A stretch of 64,000 nucleotides of DNA from Heterodera schachtii (GCA_023374025.1 SIJG01000055.1:124001-188000); one strand, 5' to 3'; positions 49,746 through 61,942 are shown, counted from the stretch's first letter. Notes: generated by a model not told the origin, from the sequence alone. A program made the numbers and translations.

Positions 49746-50454
49746 CTGAAGACATACAGATTTAAAAAATAAATTGCCGAGATCAAAATTCATCAATAAA
49801 TTATTGCAATTGTTGAGAATATTGTTTCGTATTTTTTTAGGTAATTATTTTTAGGGGTAATCTGAGTCGCTTATTGTGAGCTCTAGGGATGATATTTTCA
49901 AGCTCTAAAAACCCCCCAAAAATAGGCACTAAAAATGGAAAATAGGTTTTAGAAAATTACAAGCTATTCAAAAAAAAAAAAAATTAGCCCAATTTAGTAT
50001 TGAGATAAATAATGTTAAATCAAAAATTCTTGTCGAAAAAATAAAAATTGGAGATGAATGAGAATTTTTCATTTCTTAGGGGTGTATTTTGATTTTCGAG
50101 CTGATTCTCAGGGGTGCAAATTTTTTTAGGTCGATTTCAGGGGTGTATTTTTCGTTTTTAATGCATTTTTGTTAATACTATTGGCAAAATGCCAAAATAG
50201 ATCAAACGGATTTTTTCAAAATTTTAGATTTTTAGGCTCTAAAAATGAAAACCTAAAAAAAGGGTACTAATAGGTAACTTCAAAAGTATCTTCATAACCA
50301 CTAAAAACAAAATGTTTTTCGAATAAAAATAGGCTAAAATCTAAATTAAAAATCAGTCCGTGTGTGAAATGTAAGAAAATCTTTGTTCTATAATTCAAAA
50401 TTTAGACAATTTATTATTTTTTGGCTGTAATTAACCACTTTTACTGTTTTCTTT
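49746..50454. other. Divergent intergenic, CHIP/ARIP4
   Basis: Very AT-rich. Repeated AGGGGTGTATTTT-type words (50087, 50110, 50140) resemble a segment near 24.8 kb. CHIP's first exon may be here but was not found. Confidence 0.4.
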
Positions 50455-53400
50455 ATGATCTCATCTGTGAAGTTAGAAATGCCTCTCGGCGAGTGCGGCG
50501 GTTATTTGATTGGCGAAAAAACTGATGAGGACGATGAAGAAGAAGAAAAAACCATTACTCCGTTGCTAAAACGAACTGAAAACACCGTTCCATCGTCAAC
50601 GCAGTCGAATTTTCGGAAGAGAAAACTTAAGTTTGTGTGAAAAGCGGTCGCTTTTATTTGTTTTTTTCCGTTCCGTTAATTAAGGAACTTCGATTCGTCA
50701 ATGATTTCAGAGGAAGCCAAAGAAGCACAGAGACTTGAAAAAGAACGATTGGATCGGATAGAAAAGAACAAAAAAGTGTGTCCACAGAAAGATGGCATCT
50801 TGATTTTGTGAGTTTAAGGAGTTGGATGCTGCTGCTTATGCCCCGGTTAAAACGGGAGTAAAATCAGTCAATTTGGATGATCATTCGTTTGATGAATTGG
50901 TCCAACTGGACGATGACGATGAAATCGAAGAGATAGGCTCATCGGTTAAAGCCGAGATTGATCTGATCGAACTCGGGAGCAGTGACGATGAGATTGAGGT
51001 GGACCACCCTTCGACATCTGCAGGTTCACCTCCCGTGTTTATGTTTCATTATTAAATTATTTGTTTAAGCAAATTCACACGGTTACGTTGCTTTTCAGGT
51101 GGGGTTTTTTAAAAAAAATCAAATTTGGTGTATTCGAAAATTGGTAGTCGGCTTTATTCTAAAAATCGAGTTTACGAGCTTCATCTCACCTGAATTATGA
51201 GTAAAAACAGTATTACTCCCCATGTACATCACTTTTAACAAAATTTTAATTAAAAAAGAAAGATATTCCTCTGGGTCATTATTGCTGTCTATCCATTCCG
51301 GTCGAAACTGAAAAAATAAACCAATTTCGGGCATATTTTCAAGTCGGTGCCTATGCCTTCGAGCGAAATAATTTGCTTTTCTTAACAAAAAAAAACTTGC
51401 AAACACTGATTAATTATAACACGACATTGTTTCATTTATTTAGCAAAGCATTTACGGTCAATTATGTAATTCCGAACGGTTCCGATTTCGCCGTAGGCGC
51501 CGTTCGGTCGATTACGACACGACAGAGACGGGGGCGGATGGTCGCCTTTTGATTAATGCGGGAAAGCCCGACTCGGACCCGGAAGTCTTTGTGGCAGAAC
51601 ATCTCACAAATGTTCTTCAGCCTCATCAAATTGGCGGTGTCAAGTTTATGTAAGGGGTTGAGAGAAAAGGCACAGAACTATGTGGCATTTAAAGCGAGTC
51701 AGCGTTTGCTTTCTTAACCAAAACCAAGGTTTACCAAAAAATCGTTACTCGATTCGGCACTTTTGCTGTTTAGGGCCCCGAAAAAAGTCCAAAGGACCGA
51801 CCCTTTTGTAGGGATTTGGAATTGGTTGAAATAGCGGTACTTATCCCTTTTGTGACACCCTCTAAATTTTTTTTCTACGATAATTATAGGCTCTGAAAAG
51901 GTATCTGATGCATGCATTTTACGTGAGAACATGAAAATGCGTGTTAATTTAAAATAAACTTGTTCGTTTTCAGCGCAAAAAATTACCTTAGAAAAATTTA
52001 AAAAAAAAAACTTTCGAAAGGGATTCTTGTTTTTATTTTTGTTGTTAGAAGCAAAGGCTTTTCTGAAATTGGTTCTCGTTAGGTACGACAACATCATCGA
52101 ATCGCTTGAAACGTTCCACAAGTCTGCAGGGTTCGGATGCATTTTGGCCCATAGTATGGGTCTCGGCAAATCAATCCAAGCGATCACTTTTCTCGAAATT
52201 TTGTTTGTTGAAGGACCTAAACCTTCGATATATATTTTTTTGTTTTAGCATTCGAATTACTGGCAAAAGGCGCGTGTTGCTTATTTGTCCAGTGAACGTT
52301 CTGCAAAATTGGCACAACGAATTCAACCGATGGATGCCAGAAACTGACGCGGAGACGGCGCGGCCCATTCGACACTTTGAACTGTTTGTCATTGGTGACT
52401 CAGTGAAAACATTGGAAAACAGAGCGCAAATGATCGGTGCGTAGGAAAATAAATAACATTCATTTAAAATTATTTATTCAGAGAATTGGTATCAGTCGGG
52501 GGGCGTCCTTCTGCTGGGCTATGAAATGTTTCGTCTTCTCGTCCACCAATGTGAACTTTTGGGCGAAAAGAGTGCGCAACGGAAAAAGGCATCCAAAAAG
52601 CAACCGTTGCGGACGGTGTACGATTTGGCGGACGATTTGGGCAAAATCAACGAGCAGGAAAAGGCACAAATGACGCAGAAGGACGAATTGCAGAGGAACA
52701 TCCGCCAGGCTTTGCTAAGCCCGGGCCCCGACTTGGTCATTTGCGACGAGGGACACCGTATCAAAAACCTGAACACTGAAGTGTCATGTGCACTCTCCGC
52801 AATCAACACAAAGTACCAGGAAAGGGCATTTTTGAGGAATTAAACCAAACACAAAAGGCGCCGCATTGTGCTGACGGGCTACCCAATCCAAAACAATCTG
52901 ACGGAATACTTTTGCATGGTCGAATTCGTCCGTCCCTCCTATTTGGGAAGCAAAAAGGACTTCCAACTGATGTTCGATAAGCCAATTCGTAACGGAAGCT
53001 GCACAGACTCGGCCAAGTCGGACGTCAAATTGGCCAAGCAGCGCATCCACGTGCTCTGTGACATGCTCAGGGGATTTGTGCAGCGGTACTTTAGGAAACG
53101 AACATTTAGTCAATTTTGTTGAATAACTTGTCAAGGCGTTCTCAACATTTGCTCAAGAAAATTTTGCCCGAAAACCGCGAATTCGTTGTCCTTTTGCGCA
53201 AGTCCGAACTCCAACACTCGCTTTACCGCGCTTTTCACCACTTTGCAAGTGAACAAATCAGTGTCGGCGAAAGTTCATTCAACCCATTGAAAGCATTTGC
53301 AATTTGTTTGAAGGTATTGCTGATGCTTTTATATTTTCTGTTTCTTAATTTAGATTGCCAATCATCCGGACATGCTTTATGCCGCCTTGAAAAAGCACCA

Positions 53401-56400
53401 GATGAAGTGCCAAAATCGTACGATTGGTTGTGATTCAAATAAAACGGGTCTATGCCATGCGTCGACTTCTGTCCAATTGTCGTCCGACCATTGCCCTTCG
53501 GTAACTTCTTGAAAAATCAGTTATCATTCTAACATTAAGCCTTTATTCAACAGGCGCCTATTCATCGACAGTCTAAAAACCCTTCTCCTCCAATTGGCGA
53601 TGTTCACCAATCTTTTGTCAATGGCTTTGCGTCATCCTCTCTGAATGGACCAAACTTTGGCTCTTCTGTTGACTATTGGCAACCAAATTCGGACCAGTAT
53701 TTCCCCACTCATCCAACGCCAATCCATCAGTCTCAACATCGTCCTCCTAATCAGCAGTCTCTTTATTTTCCCCAGCATACTTTTGGGCAACAACACTTTG
53801 AACCAAATGCGCAGCAATATAATTTTTTTCCACGGCCTTCGCCAGTTCAGTGCTACCCTTATCAGTACCAACAGTCACCGCAACAGCAGCAGCAACAGTG
53901 TCAGGGCACTTCACAATTCTTTCCTCCACCTCCGCCGTTCATTCCTCCTCCAACCCATCAACAGCCACAATATCGGCATCAGTTCTTCACCATGGACTAC
54001 GATTACTCGACCTTTGGCCGTTTCAATCAGCAGCAGCCTCGTTGGTATTATCCGTCGAACGGTGCCGGGAATGGCAATTCAATGGTAGCAAATGGATACC
54101 AACAACAACTGCAGCAGCAGCCAAATAATCTTATCAACAATTCCTTTTATCAGCAGACCGAATTTGCAATGCCAACTCAGACAAAAAGAGAAATGGAGAC
54201 ACCAAATGAGCAGCAACAGCAGAATTGTAATGAAGCGATTGAACTTCCGTGTGTAAATGAAAAGGGAGGCCAAAGAAATGGCAGTGAACGGCCAAAGCAA
54301 ACGATAAAACGAAAGCCGCAACAAATGGCCAAGGGGGAGGAGTGCGATTTGTTGTCCGACGAATTCCTTTTTGAGAATGGCAATTCCATCGACTTGGAAT
54401 GGGTGAGGGAGGAACCATCATCAACCCTTATGAGAAGGTCTCAATTTGTCAGGCTGAACCAATTTTGCGTGACCATGTGACGGGTTTGGTTGAGCACAGT
54501 TCGAAAATGTTTGTTGCCATGGCCATCATTTCGGAGACCATTAGACGGGGAGAAAAAATTTTACTGTTCAGGTTGATCGAAATTTTACTGGATTTTTGTT
54601 TAATTGGAGATGACGTTTTCAGCCAAAGTGTCGTCACGCTCAATTTGATTGAGCAATTTCTGAAGAAACACAGCGGTGAGCCGATTGGGCCCGATGGTGC
54701 GCCGGTGCACTTTGTGCGGAACGAAACGTACTGTCGTTTGGATGGGTCTACGTCGAGTTCGGACCGCGAAAAGCTGATCAACAAGTGATAACCCTTTTTT
54801 GTATTTTGCAAAAGTTTTATTCCTTCTTTTTGTCAGATTTAATCAGAATTCCGCCCTTTTGCTTTTTCTCATTTCCACTCGCGCCGGCGGATTGGGCGTT
54901 AATTTGGCGAGTTTTATTTATACTCTAATTTATTTTTTAAATTGATCCATAGTCTCGTTTACAGGTGTCTGCTAATCGGGTGATCATCTTTGATGTGTCA
55001 TGGAACCCAGTGCACGATGCTCAAGCAGTGTGCCGAATCTATCGCTACGGACAGCGACGACGCACTTACATTTACAGACTGGTCTCAATTTGAAATTTGC
55101 AAGCATTTCCCAAAAAAGACTTCCCTTTGTTTCATTGTTGTTTTTCTGGGTGCATCCCAAAATCACGCCGCCGAAATCACGCCGCCAGAAATTTTTAAAA
55201 AAATTTTCAAACAGAATTTTTTCAAGAAAAAATTCTTAGACATTTTTTATAAGAAAATTGGTAATAGTTCAGTTTGTCCCCCCCCCCTTTTTTCGAAAAA
55301 ATTTTTTATGTTTTCAAAAGTAATGAAAACATATTTTCAAGGGGTTTCCTGGTCGCTGATCACGAATCCGGCATCCATTTCAACCAATTCCTAATCCCGG
55401 ACCCGAATTCAAACAAAAAGTCGAAAATTCAAATTTTCGATTTTCACATTCTTGGTTCAAACTTTGTTTAAATCACTGAAAAGAACTGAAATTCATCAAT
55501 GCTTCAATAAAAGATCATTTAAACCATTTTGAGACTAAAAATGAAAATCTAAAAAATTTGAATTTTCGACTTTTTGTTCGAATTCGGACCCGGCGTTCGG
55601 AATCGTTCGAAATGGATGCCGGATTCGTGATCAGCGACCCCAAAAACCCCATAAAAAGTGTTTTCATGACTTTTGAAAACATAAAAAAAATTTTCGAAAA
55701 AGGGGGGGGGGGACAAACTGAACTATTACCAGAAAATTTTCTAAGATTTTTTCTTGAAAAAATTCTAGGGTTGAAAATTTTTAAAAAAATTTCTAGCGGC
55801 GGGATTTTGTTCTGTTCCCGTTTTCTCTATATTTTAAGCTACATATTCTTAAGAAATTGGGAATAACTCACAATTCGCTAAAATCATAAATATTTCGGCA
55901 TTGATTAACAAAATTAATTGCTTTGAGTTTTATGATGTAATGACCGATTAAGATAATGAGCAACTGTATGGAGAAGCAGGTGTTCAACCGGCAGTTGTCC
56001 AAGCACGGCCTTCAAAGTACGGACGGAGACATTTGGCCATGAAATTCGAATTTCACTTCAGAACGAATTGTTGATGAGCAGCTAATTGAGGCTAATGTGA
56101 CCACCAAAGAAGTGGAAAATTTGTTGGCTTATGACGAATCGTTGGACGTTCTTTTGGCAGCCGACCAATTCAAAAAAGAAATGAAAGAAGAGGCGAATGA
56201 GTTGGACGACGACCTTCTCAAAATGCTCCTCCTCGAATTTCCTCATAAATTTTTTGAGGTGTTTTCAATCTCCCAATTCTTTTTTAAATTTTGTGCTTTT
56301 AGCTGCCATTTTTGCATGAATCGATGATGGTCGAGCAAGAGGAGGATTTGAGTGCCGAGGAAAAGTTGGAGGCACAATTGCTGTACGAGCGCGAGAAGCG

Positions 56401-57513
56401 CGGCATCAATTTCCCACCGCAGCAGTCGTATGGTGCAGGACAGCCGGATCTGTTCGGCACGAATTTGCCACCTCCGTCGCTTTATGATCGACGGCATTTT
56501 CTGCAAAATTTTGGGTACTTTTCTATATGACAAATGGGAAATTTTGAGTAATGCCACTGTTTTTTCCAGCAATCCCTTCATGGCGCCACACTTCCAACGA
56601 CCATGGCATTCGACACCTTTGCCCAAGCGCATTGAGTTCGCAACAGTAACCAATCAACCACCGCGCAAACACCAGCAGCCCACCGCATCTCCCGTGATGG
56701 TCATAAATGAACCGATGCTACTGCCAAAAGTGATCCCCACAAAGGGGGAACAGAAAATGCACACGCTAAAAGCGGGCGATCAGATCACAATGTCAGTTTT
56801 GGAATCGGAATAGGTACTTGTTAAGTTTACCGGGTACTTTTAAAACACACATTTTCAGATACCTATAAATGTGTTTTAGAAATTAATGAAAATAAGTTTT
56901 ATGAGGTTTTTAGGGTCGCTGATCACGAATACAGCACCCATTTTTGCCAATTTCGAACCCCTGACCCGAACTCGAGCAAAAATAAAATTTGCATGGATGA
57001 TATCCGCATTGGCATCTGCCGATGAGGATAACTTTGTTACAGGAAGCATAAAAGTCGAAATTTGTATGGATGGTATCCTCATGGGCATCTTGCCAATGAG
57101 GGTACCCTTGGTACAGGAAGCCTATCAATACTTTGTCCCTGTACAGCTCATGTAGTGAACGGTAACGCTGGTCTGAGCCCGGATTCGTGATCAGCGACCT
57201 CGAAAACTTATTAAATCTTATAGGTAATTATGTTTTGTAATAATTTTAGGTTCCGCTCAAATTTTGGTGTTTACTTCCGTACGATTGATGGCGTAATTTT
57301 GGACGCAACTGACACACAATACGGCAGAATTCTGATGCAACAGTCCAATGGTAAAAAATTTATTTTTTTAATTTCAAAAAGACGGTTGTTTTTATCTATG
57401 TTTTTTTTTTTGATTTAGTTAATTTTTAATTGCATTTCCAAGGTGTTCCCCCTCCTCCTCCGTTTGTTCGGCGTCCGTCTGACCCTGGTGAAATTATTCA
57501 GATAGATGACTGA
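50455..57513 (+). CDS. RAD54L2: ARIP4/RAD54L2-like SNF2 helicase
   Basis: About 22 exons between 50455 and 57513. Exons: 50455-50630, 50685-50775, 50819-51023, 51070-51098, 51444-51649, 52083-52202, 52249-52436, 52482-52812, 52858-53085, 53136-53313, 53354-53500, 53554-54402, 54438-54571, 54623-54784, 54837-54906, 54965-55081, 55953-56016, 56062-56258, 56303-56514, 56570-56791, 57250-57350, 57443-57513. ARIP4 is a DNA-dependent ATPase of the Rad54/ATRX group acting on chromatin and SUMOylated substrates. Motifs: [15 protein letters not shown], Walker [33 protein letters not shown] box [37 protein letters not shown], and [11 protein letters not shown]. Family-specific are [27 protein letters not shown] and YFRTIDGVI. 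Exon 12 encodes a 283-residue Gln/Pro/Tyr-rich insert between the two lobes. The intron at 54907 begins with GC; introns at 55082 and 56792 hold R1 repeats. Confidence 0.93.
55165..55812. repeat. R1 foldback element in ARIP4 intron
   Basis: The left end GCCGCCAGAAATTTTTAAAA is mirrored by TTTTTAAAAAAATTTCTAGC and GGCGG on the right. Inside are matching blocks (GGTAATAGTTCAGTTTGTCC plus C run; G run then ACTGAACTATTACC) and two opposed R1 arms around GCTGATCACGAATCCGGC. The total is ~650 bp, removed by splicing. Confidence 0.8.
56895..57210. repeat. R1 inverted pair with internal tandem (ARIP4 intron)
   Basis: R1 arms face each other at ~56915-56975 and ~57175-57205. Between them a ~72-bp segment (GCATGGATGATATCCGCATT ... 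GTTACAGGAAGC) is followed by a diverged second copy (GTATGGATGGTATCCTCATG ... GGTACAGGAAGC). Confidence 0.75.
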
Positions 57514-57708
57514 ATGTTTTTTGATCGACTGAACATTCCAAGCAAAAAAACAAATGGCTTTATAAGTATTTTTGTAAAATCATTATTCCCAGAATTTTTA
57601 ATTCTTTCTTTTCTGAATTTGATAGTCCTTTTGAATTTTATTACATTTGCATTTGGCATCTCTCTTCTGTAATTTTTATCAAAAGCGAAATAAATTGTTC
57701 TGAATCGT

Positions 57709-58022
57709 TTAATCGGTTGCTTTTGCTTCTTTTGGCACGTCCAATTGTGCGCCGTACATTTGTCCATCATGTGCCACATTCGAAGTGCCGTCTCTTTCCT
57801 TGGCGACTGTTGTGGGCTCAACCACTGCAAAAGTGCCATCATTCCTTCCTTTTCTTTTTTCATTTTTATTCCCTCAATTCGGTGCCTCAATTTCGGATGC
57901 TTTGAGTTTAATTTTGGCCAATTTCTCCCTTTTCTCAGTTTCTTTTACAAACCGTTAATTCTGATGTCGGCCGCTTCGTCCTCCAACAGAATTTCCCTTA
58001 GGCATGCGCAACAGCCGCCCAT
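57709..58022 (-). CDS. Small acylation-signal protein (candidate)
   Basis: Two exons, 57953-58022 and 57709-57848, joined across a ~104-bp intron with GT-AG ends, close exactly in frame at 69 aa. The N-terminus MGGCCACLREILLEDEAADI begins Met-Gly followed by Cys-Cys and another Cys, the pattern of N-myristoylated and palmitoylated membrane-anchored proteins. The rest is acidic and unstructured (NDGTFAVVEPTTVAKERDGT) and ends PKEAKATD. No family is recognised. Support is the splice-perfect frame and the signal; there is no homology evidence. It would be convergent with ARIP4, 195 bp away. Confidence 0.42.
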
Positions 58023-58351
58023 TGGCCAGCGAAATGACCGGCAAAAAAGCGAATGGATTTATTAATGATGAGGAAATGGATTAGATTAAAAATAAGGGGG
58101 GGGGGGAATGGCACTCATCTTCAAACAATGGCAAACCATCGCTATGGGAACGAAGACACACAAAGAAAGCATTCATTGCACCATTTTTATTGGACAACAT
58201 TCAAAGGAGGGGGGGGGGGGGGGGGGGGGATCCGGTAATACTAAGACTGCCCCCCCCCCCCCGCCATTTTTCGAGAATTTTTTTTTTTTTTTTCAAATAG
58301 TTAAAATGATCTTTTATTGAACCAGTGTTGACTTTCACTTGGGTACATGTC
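58023..58351. other. Intergenic with G/C/T runs
   Basis: G runs at ~58098 and ~58210, a C run at ~58250, a T run at ~58276 and AATAAA-like words. No gene is visible. Confidence 0.4.
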
Positions 58352-58712
58352 AACTCGCCGACGGACTAATCTTTTGTTCGTAACTTTTTTCCTTTTCTAC
58401 CAATTTTTATAAAATTAATGTTATTCGGAAGCCCTAAGTGTTTAGAAACTATCATTAAGCAGATGTTAAGCGATTAAATAATTCTCCAAAGAGTTATAAT
58501 TTTTATTATGCAAAAAATTGAAAAAGATGTGAATTTCATGAGTTTTATTTTCTAACTCTTTGGAGAATTATTTAATCGCTTAACATCTGCTTAATGATAG
58601 TTTCTAAACACTTAGGGCTTCCGAATAACATTAATTTTATAAAAATTGGTAGAAAAAGAAAAAAGTTACGAACAAAAGATTATTCCATCGGCGAGTCGTG
58701 CGTCGGCGAGTT
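58352..58712. repeat. Large near-perfect palindrome (~360 bp)
   Basis: Arms of ~150 bp (58352-58501 and 58552-58712) are almost exact reverse complements. The left begins ACTCGCCGAC then ACTAATCTTTTGTTCGTAAC; the right ends GTTACGAACAAAAGATTA and GTCGGCGAGTT. A ~50-bp AT-rich loop separates them. A short insertion near 58690 breaks the outer match. Confidence 0.92.
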
Positions 58713-58794
58713 GAACTGTTCCCCTTTCACTTCGTTTACGTGTATTTAAACAAAATTGAACAAAATGTTAAATTCAAAGATTTAATTTTCGACT

Positions 58795-59085
58795 TTTTGT
58801 TCAAATTCGAGTCCGAGGTTCCGAATTGGTCGAAATGGATGCTGGATTCATGATCAACGACCCCGAAAACCCTTGGGAACATTAAAAATGGAGGGGTTGG
58901 ACCGGCTCCACTATTACCGAAGGTTCGGCAATCCTGAAGAATGGGGGTTTCTATTTTCAAAAAAAATTTTAATTTCTGCTAAAAATCAGTTTCCAGTGGT
59001 TTTCGAGGGCGCTGGTCACGAATCTGAACTCGGATTTGACCAATTCAGAACCCCTGACCCGAATTCGAACAAAAAACTTGAAATT
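58795..59085. repeat. R1 arms and outer inverted-repeat arm
   Basis: Two R1 arms (58795-58870 and, reversed, ~59005-59080) surround a segment CGAAGGTTCGGCAATCCTGA and AGAATGGGGGTTT (58921-58952) whose reverse complement occurs at 61719-61750. Confidence 0.75.
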
Positions 59086-59452
59086 TTTTCAAAAGATACA
59101 GTTTTTCTGGGCAAAAGCTTCGAATTAATTTGACAACTATTTATTGTGATGCAAAACAATGCTTCATTTATTTACACAGCGGCCCAATTTTGGGCTCCCA
59201 GTGCAAATAAGTTTATTATTTATTTAGTAATCAGAACGCCAAAACTTTGCAAAACTTAAATTTTTTGGGGATTTTCCCTTGTAAAAATAGAAGAGCCGAT
59301 CTCGAGTTAAAAACTTAACTTTCACAAAATAAACTTAGAATCGATAGAGGAGGTCAAAATATGGGCCTATGCAAAATTTTAAGGAAATCTGACCCTAGGA
59401 AAAAAATTTTGACCCTAGTGTAAATTTTTATTAAATATCTATCACTTTTCAG

Positions 59453-60619
59453 CTAAAACTGAGCGGCGACCATGGCCAGAGTTGTACGAAGATTACCGTC
59501 TCATTCAGCCAGGCTGCTCGGTCAAATTCTCCATCAAACAATTTCGTTTGTGCCGTTTTCCCCGCCAAGGATAGCCGAGAAAACTTGGAGCGCTATGGAA
59601 GCACACTTTGGGAACAAATTGACGGAATTGGCACATTGGCGGGCAAACGAGTAAAGTGGTAAATTTTAAATTTTGTTTTTTTTCTCCATTTTTTAAATTC
59701 AAAAGGTTTATGGGCGGAGACGTCAGTTTTATTTGGTCAATGATCGGGCATTGTGGTTCTGCAGTGACAACATTTCCGTCTCCAATTTGCAGTTGCAGAA
59801 GTGATCGTTTGGTGCAGGAGGGCGAAATTTGTGAACTTCGGACAATTGATCAGACTATGCAGTTCGCGGAGCAATTTACCAGGGCCATGGTGAATGGCGA
59901 AAAGGCAAACGCAGCGGTCAGATCGGCGATGATGGGGATCACGAAACCACCGCTACTTCTGTCCATTGGATTTGACCGGATCATCCTTTCGGAGATTCGG
60001 CGCGCGGAGGGAACAATTCCGAAAACGAGACATGACTGGGAATTCAATTAGAAAAATCCTTGTCCATGCTTCTGAAATGGAACACCTTTTTTCGACGGAC
60101 TGGCCAATAGCAATTTGCAGAACCCTTGTGCACCTCGGGAAAATCCAAAAATTTTCAAAAGTCCCTTTTTTCTTCTTTCTCAAACTAAATTTGAAATTTA
60201 GGCAGAGCCATTGTCAAATTCCTTGGCCTTTTAGATGAACAGGGTTTGGGAAAAGCTGTTTTCTATAACATTAAGCTGAATTTAAAGGTGATGAAGCGCT
60301 CCATTCCGTTTGGCGCCGACTTGAGCAACTGTGGAAGTGTATGCCGGACGCAGACCAAATTTTGCAGCAATTGGAGCACCATTTTGTCAACAATTGGCTC
60401 CTCGACACGGGCAAAATTGATGAAATGAAGCAGGTCTGTGTGTTTGGAGGGGGTGTTTGCGTTAAACTTGTTTTATTTTAAAATTTATAGATAATAATTC
60501 AGAGACAAAGTGATCAGAGGGAAGAGCATGATGAGTTCGATCAATCTGATGAAGAAACTGACGAATTTCGCTTATCAATGTCATTGATTGATGGTGGTTT
60601 AGCAAAAAGAAATTGGTGA
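59453..60619 (+). CDS. Candidate element-encoded protein of unknown family
   Basis: Exon 59453-59658 (after TTTTCAG) reads LKLSGDHGQSCTKITVSFSQ and ends GIGTLAGKRVKW. It joins in frame to 59706, giving FMGGDVSFIWSMIGHCG; this frame stays open to 60051. Later coding-like exons are at ~60300-60429 (HSVWRRLEQLWKCMPDADQI, then LQQLEHHFVNNWLLDTGKID) and 60501-60619 (RQSDQREEHDEFDQSDEETD, stop at 60619). Splicing between 60051 and 60300 was not resolved. SGD and GGD blocks resemble, from memory only, uncharacterised repeat-associated proteins in nematodes and cnidarians. No catalytic motif was identified and the N-terminus is missing. The gene is bracketed by two sets of inverted repeats. Confidence 0.45.
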
Positions 60620-60809
60620 TCGACGGGAGACGGACGAAGAAATCAATGGAGAAGAAGAGCAATTCGATTTTGAATAGACACAGTTCGATAAAAGGTTTTT
60701 CTTCGTTTTTACAGGAAATAAAATTTTTTAAATTTTTGAGCTTCATTAAAAACTGTGTTATCATTTCACTTGTATTATTTGCTTTAAAAACCTCAAAATA
60801 CAGTTACAG

Positions 60810-60890
60810 CATGCATGGGACTCGAACCTGAGACCCCCCTTTTGGTGACTAACTCACAGACCACTAAGACGAAAAAACCAACTTAATTGT
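60810..60890 (-). repeat. tRNA-derived (SINE-like) segment
   Basis: On the minus strand there is an A-box-like TCTTAGTGGTCTG and, ~35 bp later, a perfect B-box GGTTCGAGTCC. The arms do not fold into a good tRNA cloverleaf, so a functional tRNA is unlikely. A similar arrangement sits inside the hAT-like element at ~28.45 kb. Confidence 0.35.
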
Positions 60891-60930
60891 ACTTGGAGCC
60901 CAAAATTGGGCCGCTGTGTTTATTGAGTAG

Positions 60931-61534
60931 AAAACACGGTTCTTATCCCTTTTGTCACCCCCCCTGAAATTCTTTTTTAAATAATTTTTTCTAGACTAAT
61001 TTTATGCGCTGAACGCGAATCTAACATTAGTTTTGGCCGATTCCGAATCCCGGACCCGAACTCGGACAAAAAGTCGAAATTCAAATTTTTAAAAATTTAC
61101 TTTTATGTCAGAATCTTACAGAATAACCAGTATTGATGTTTTTCAATGAATTATTACTAATTTATATCTAGTATTAATCAATTTTCGAGCAATGGTGAAA
61201 AATTAAATAAAATTTGAATTTCAACTTTTTCTTCGAATTCGGGTTCGGAATTAATGTGAATGGGTGTCAGATTCGTGATCAGCGACCTCGAAAACTCCCA
61301 GGGAAGGTGTTTTCACGATTTTTTAAATTTTTATTATTTTTTTGGAAAAATGGGAAGGACAAAGCACATTATTACCGACAAATAATAGTCAAAAAATTTC
61401 ACGTAACACACGTAAAGAGCATAAGAGCTAAAAATAAACATCATATATGTGTTCAGCGCATAAAATTACCCTAGAAAAAATTATTTTAAAAAAAATTTCA
61501 GGGGGGGTGACAAAGGGATAAGAACCGAAAACAC
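60931..61534. repeat. Inverted-repeat element with R1 arms
   Basis: Ends match in inverted order: GGTTCTTATCCCTTTTGTCA plus C run on the left, and G run plus TGACAAAGGGATAAGAACC on the right. Inner blocks pair TTATGCGCTGAACGCG with GTTCAGCGCATAAAATTA, and R1 arms at ~61040 and ~61240. Confidence 0.8.
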
Positions 61535-61942
61535 GCAATTTTCGCGAAAATTGGTTGCTTTTAACGTGTATTTTTCAAAAAAAAAAATCATTTTTTTTTG
61601 TTCAAATTCGGGTTCGGGGTTCGAAATTGGGGAAATCCAAGTTCAGATTCGTAATCAGCACCCCCCGATAACCCCCAGAAACTAATTTTGAGTACAAAAT
61701 AAATAAGTTAAATTAGAAACCCCCATTCTTCAGGATTGCCGAAGGTTCTTAGACATTGTATAAGTGTTTTACTTTCAGGTTCAGTCACTCCCTTATGAAA
61801 TTTGCCAATTCCCAAACACGATTGTTTTTTGTTTTTCCTCACATATGAAAATTGTTTTCCTACAGACTAAAGTAAATATTCTGATTTATCAAAAATTGTT
61901 AAAGGCGCAAAAAACAAAAGCAATAAAAATACAACAGAAAGA

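Larger units (their letters stand above)
60620..61942. other. Repeat-rich spacer downstream of polymerase alpha
   Basis: Between the candidate element gene and polymerase alpha. Holds the tRNA-like segment, the inverted-repeat element and an R1 arm at ~61600-61670. No polymerase alpha exon could be found. Confidence 0.5.

Noticed and set aside
54898..54965. Broken helicase motif V in ARIP4 (loss of NLA residues or frame error)
   Set aside because: A GC-AG intron starting at 54907 gives [15 protein letters not shown] in frame, matching the family, so no damage is needed.
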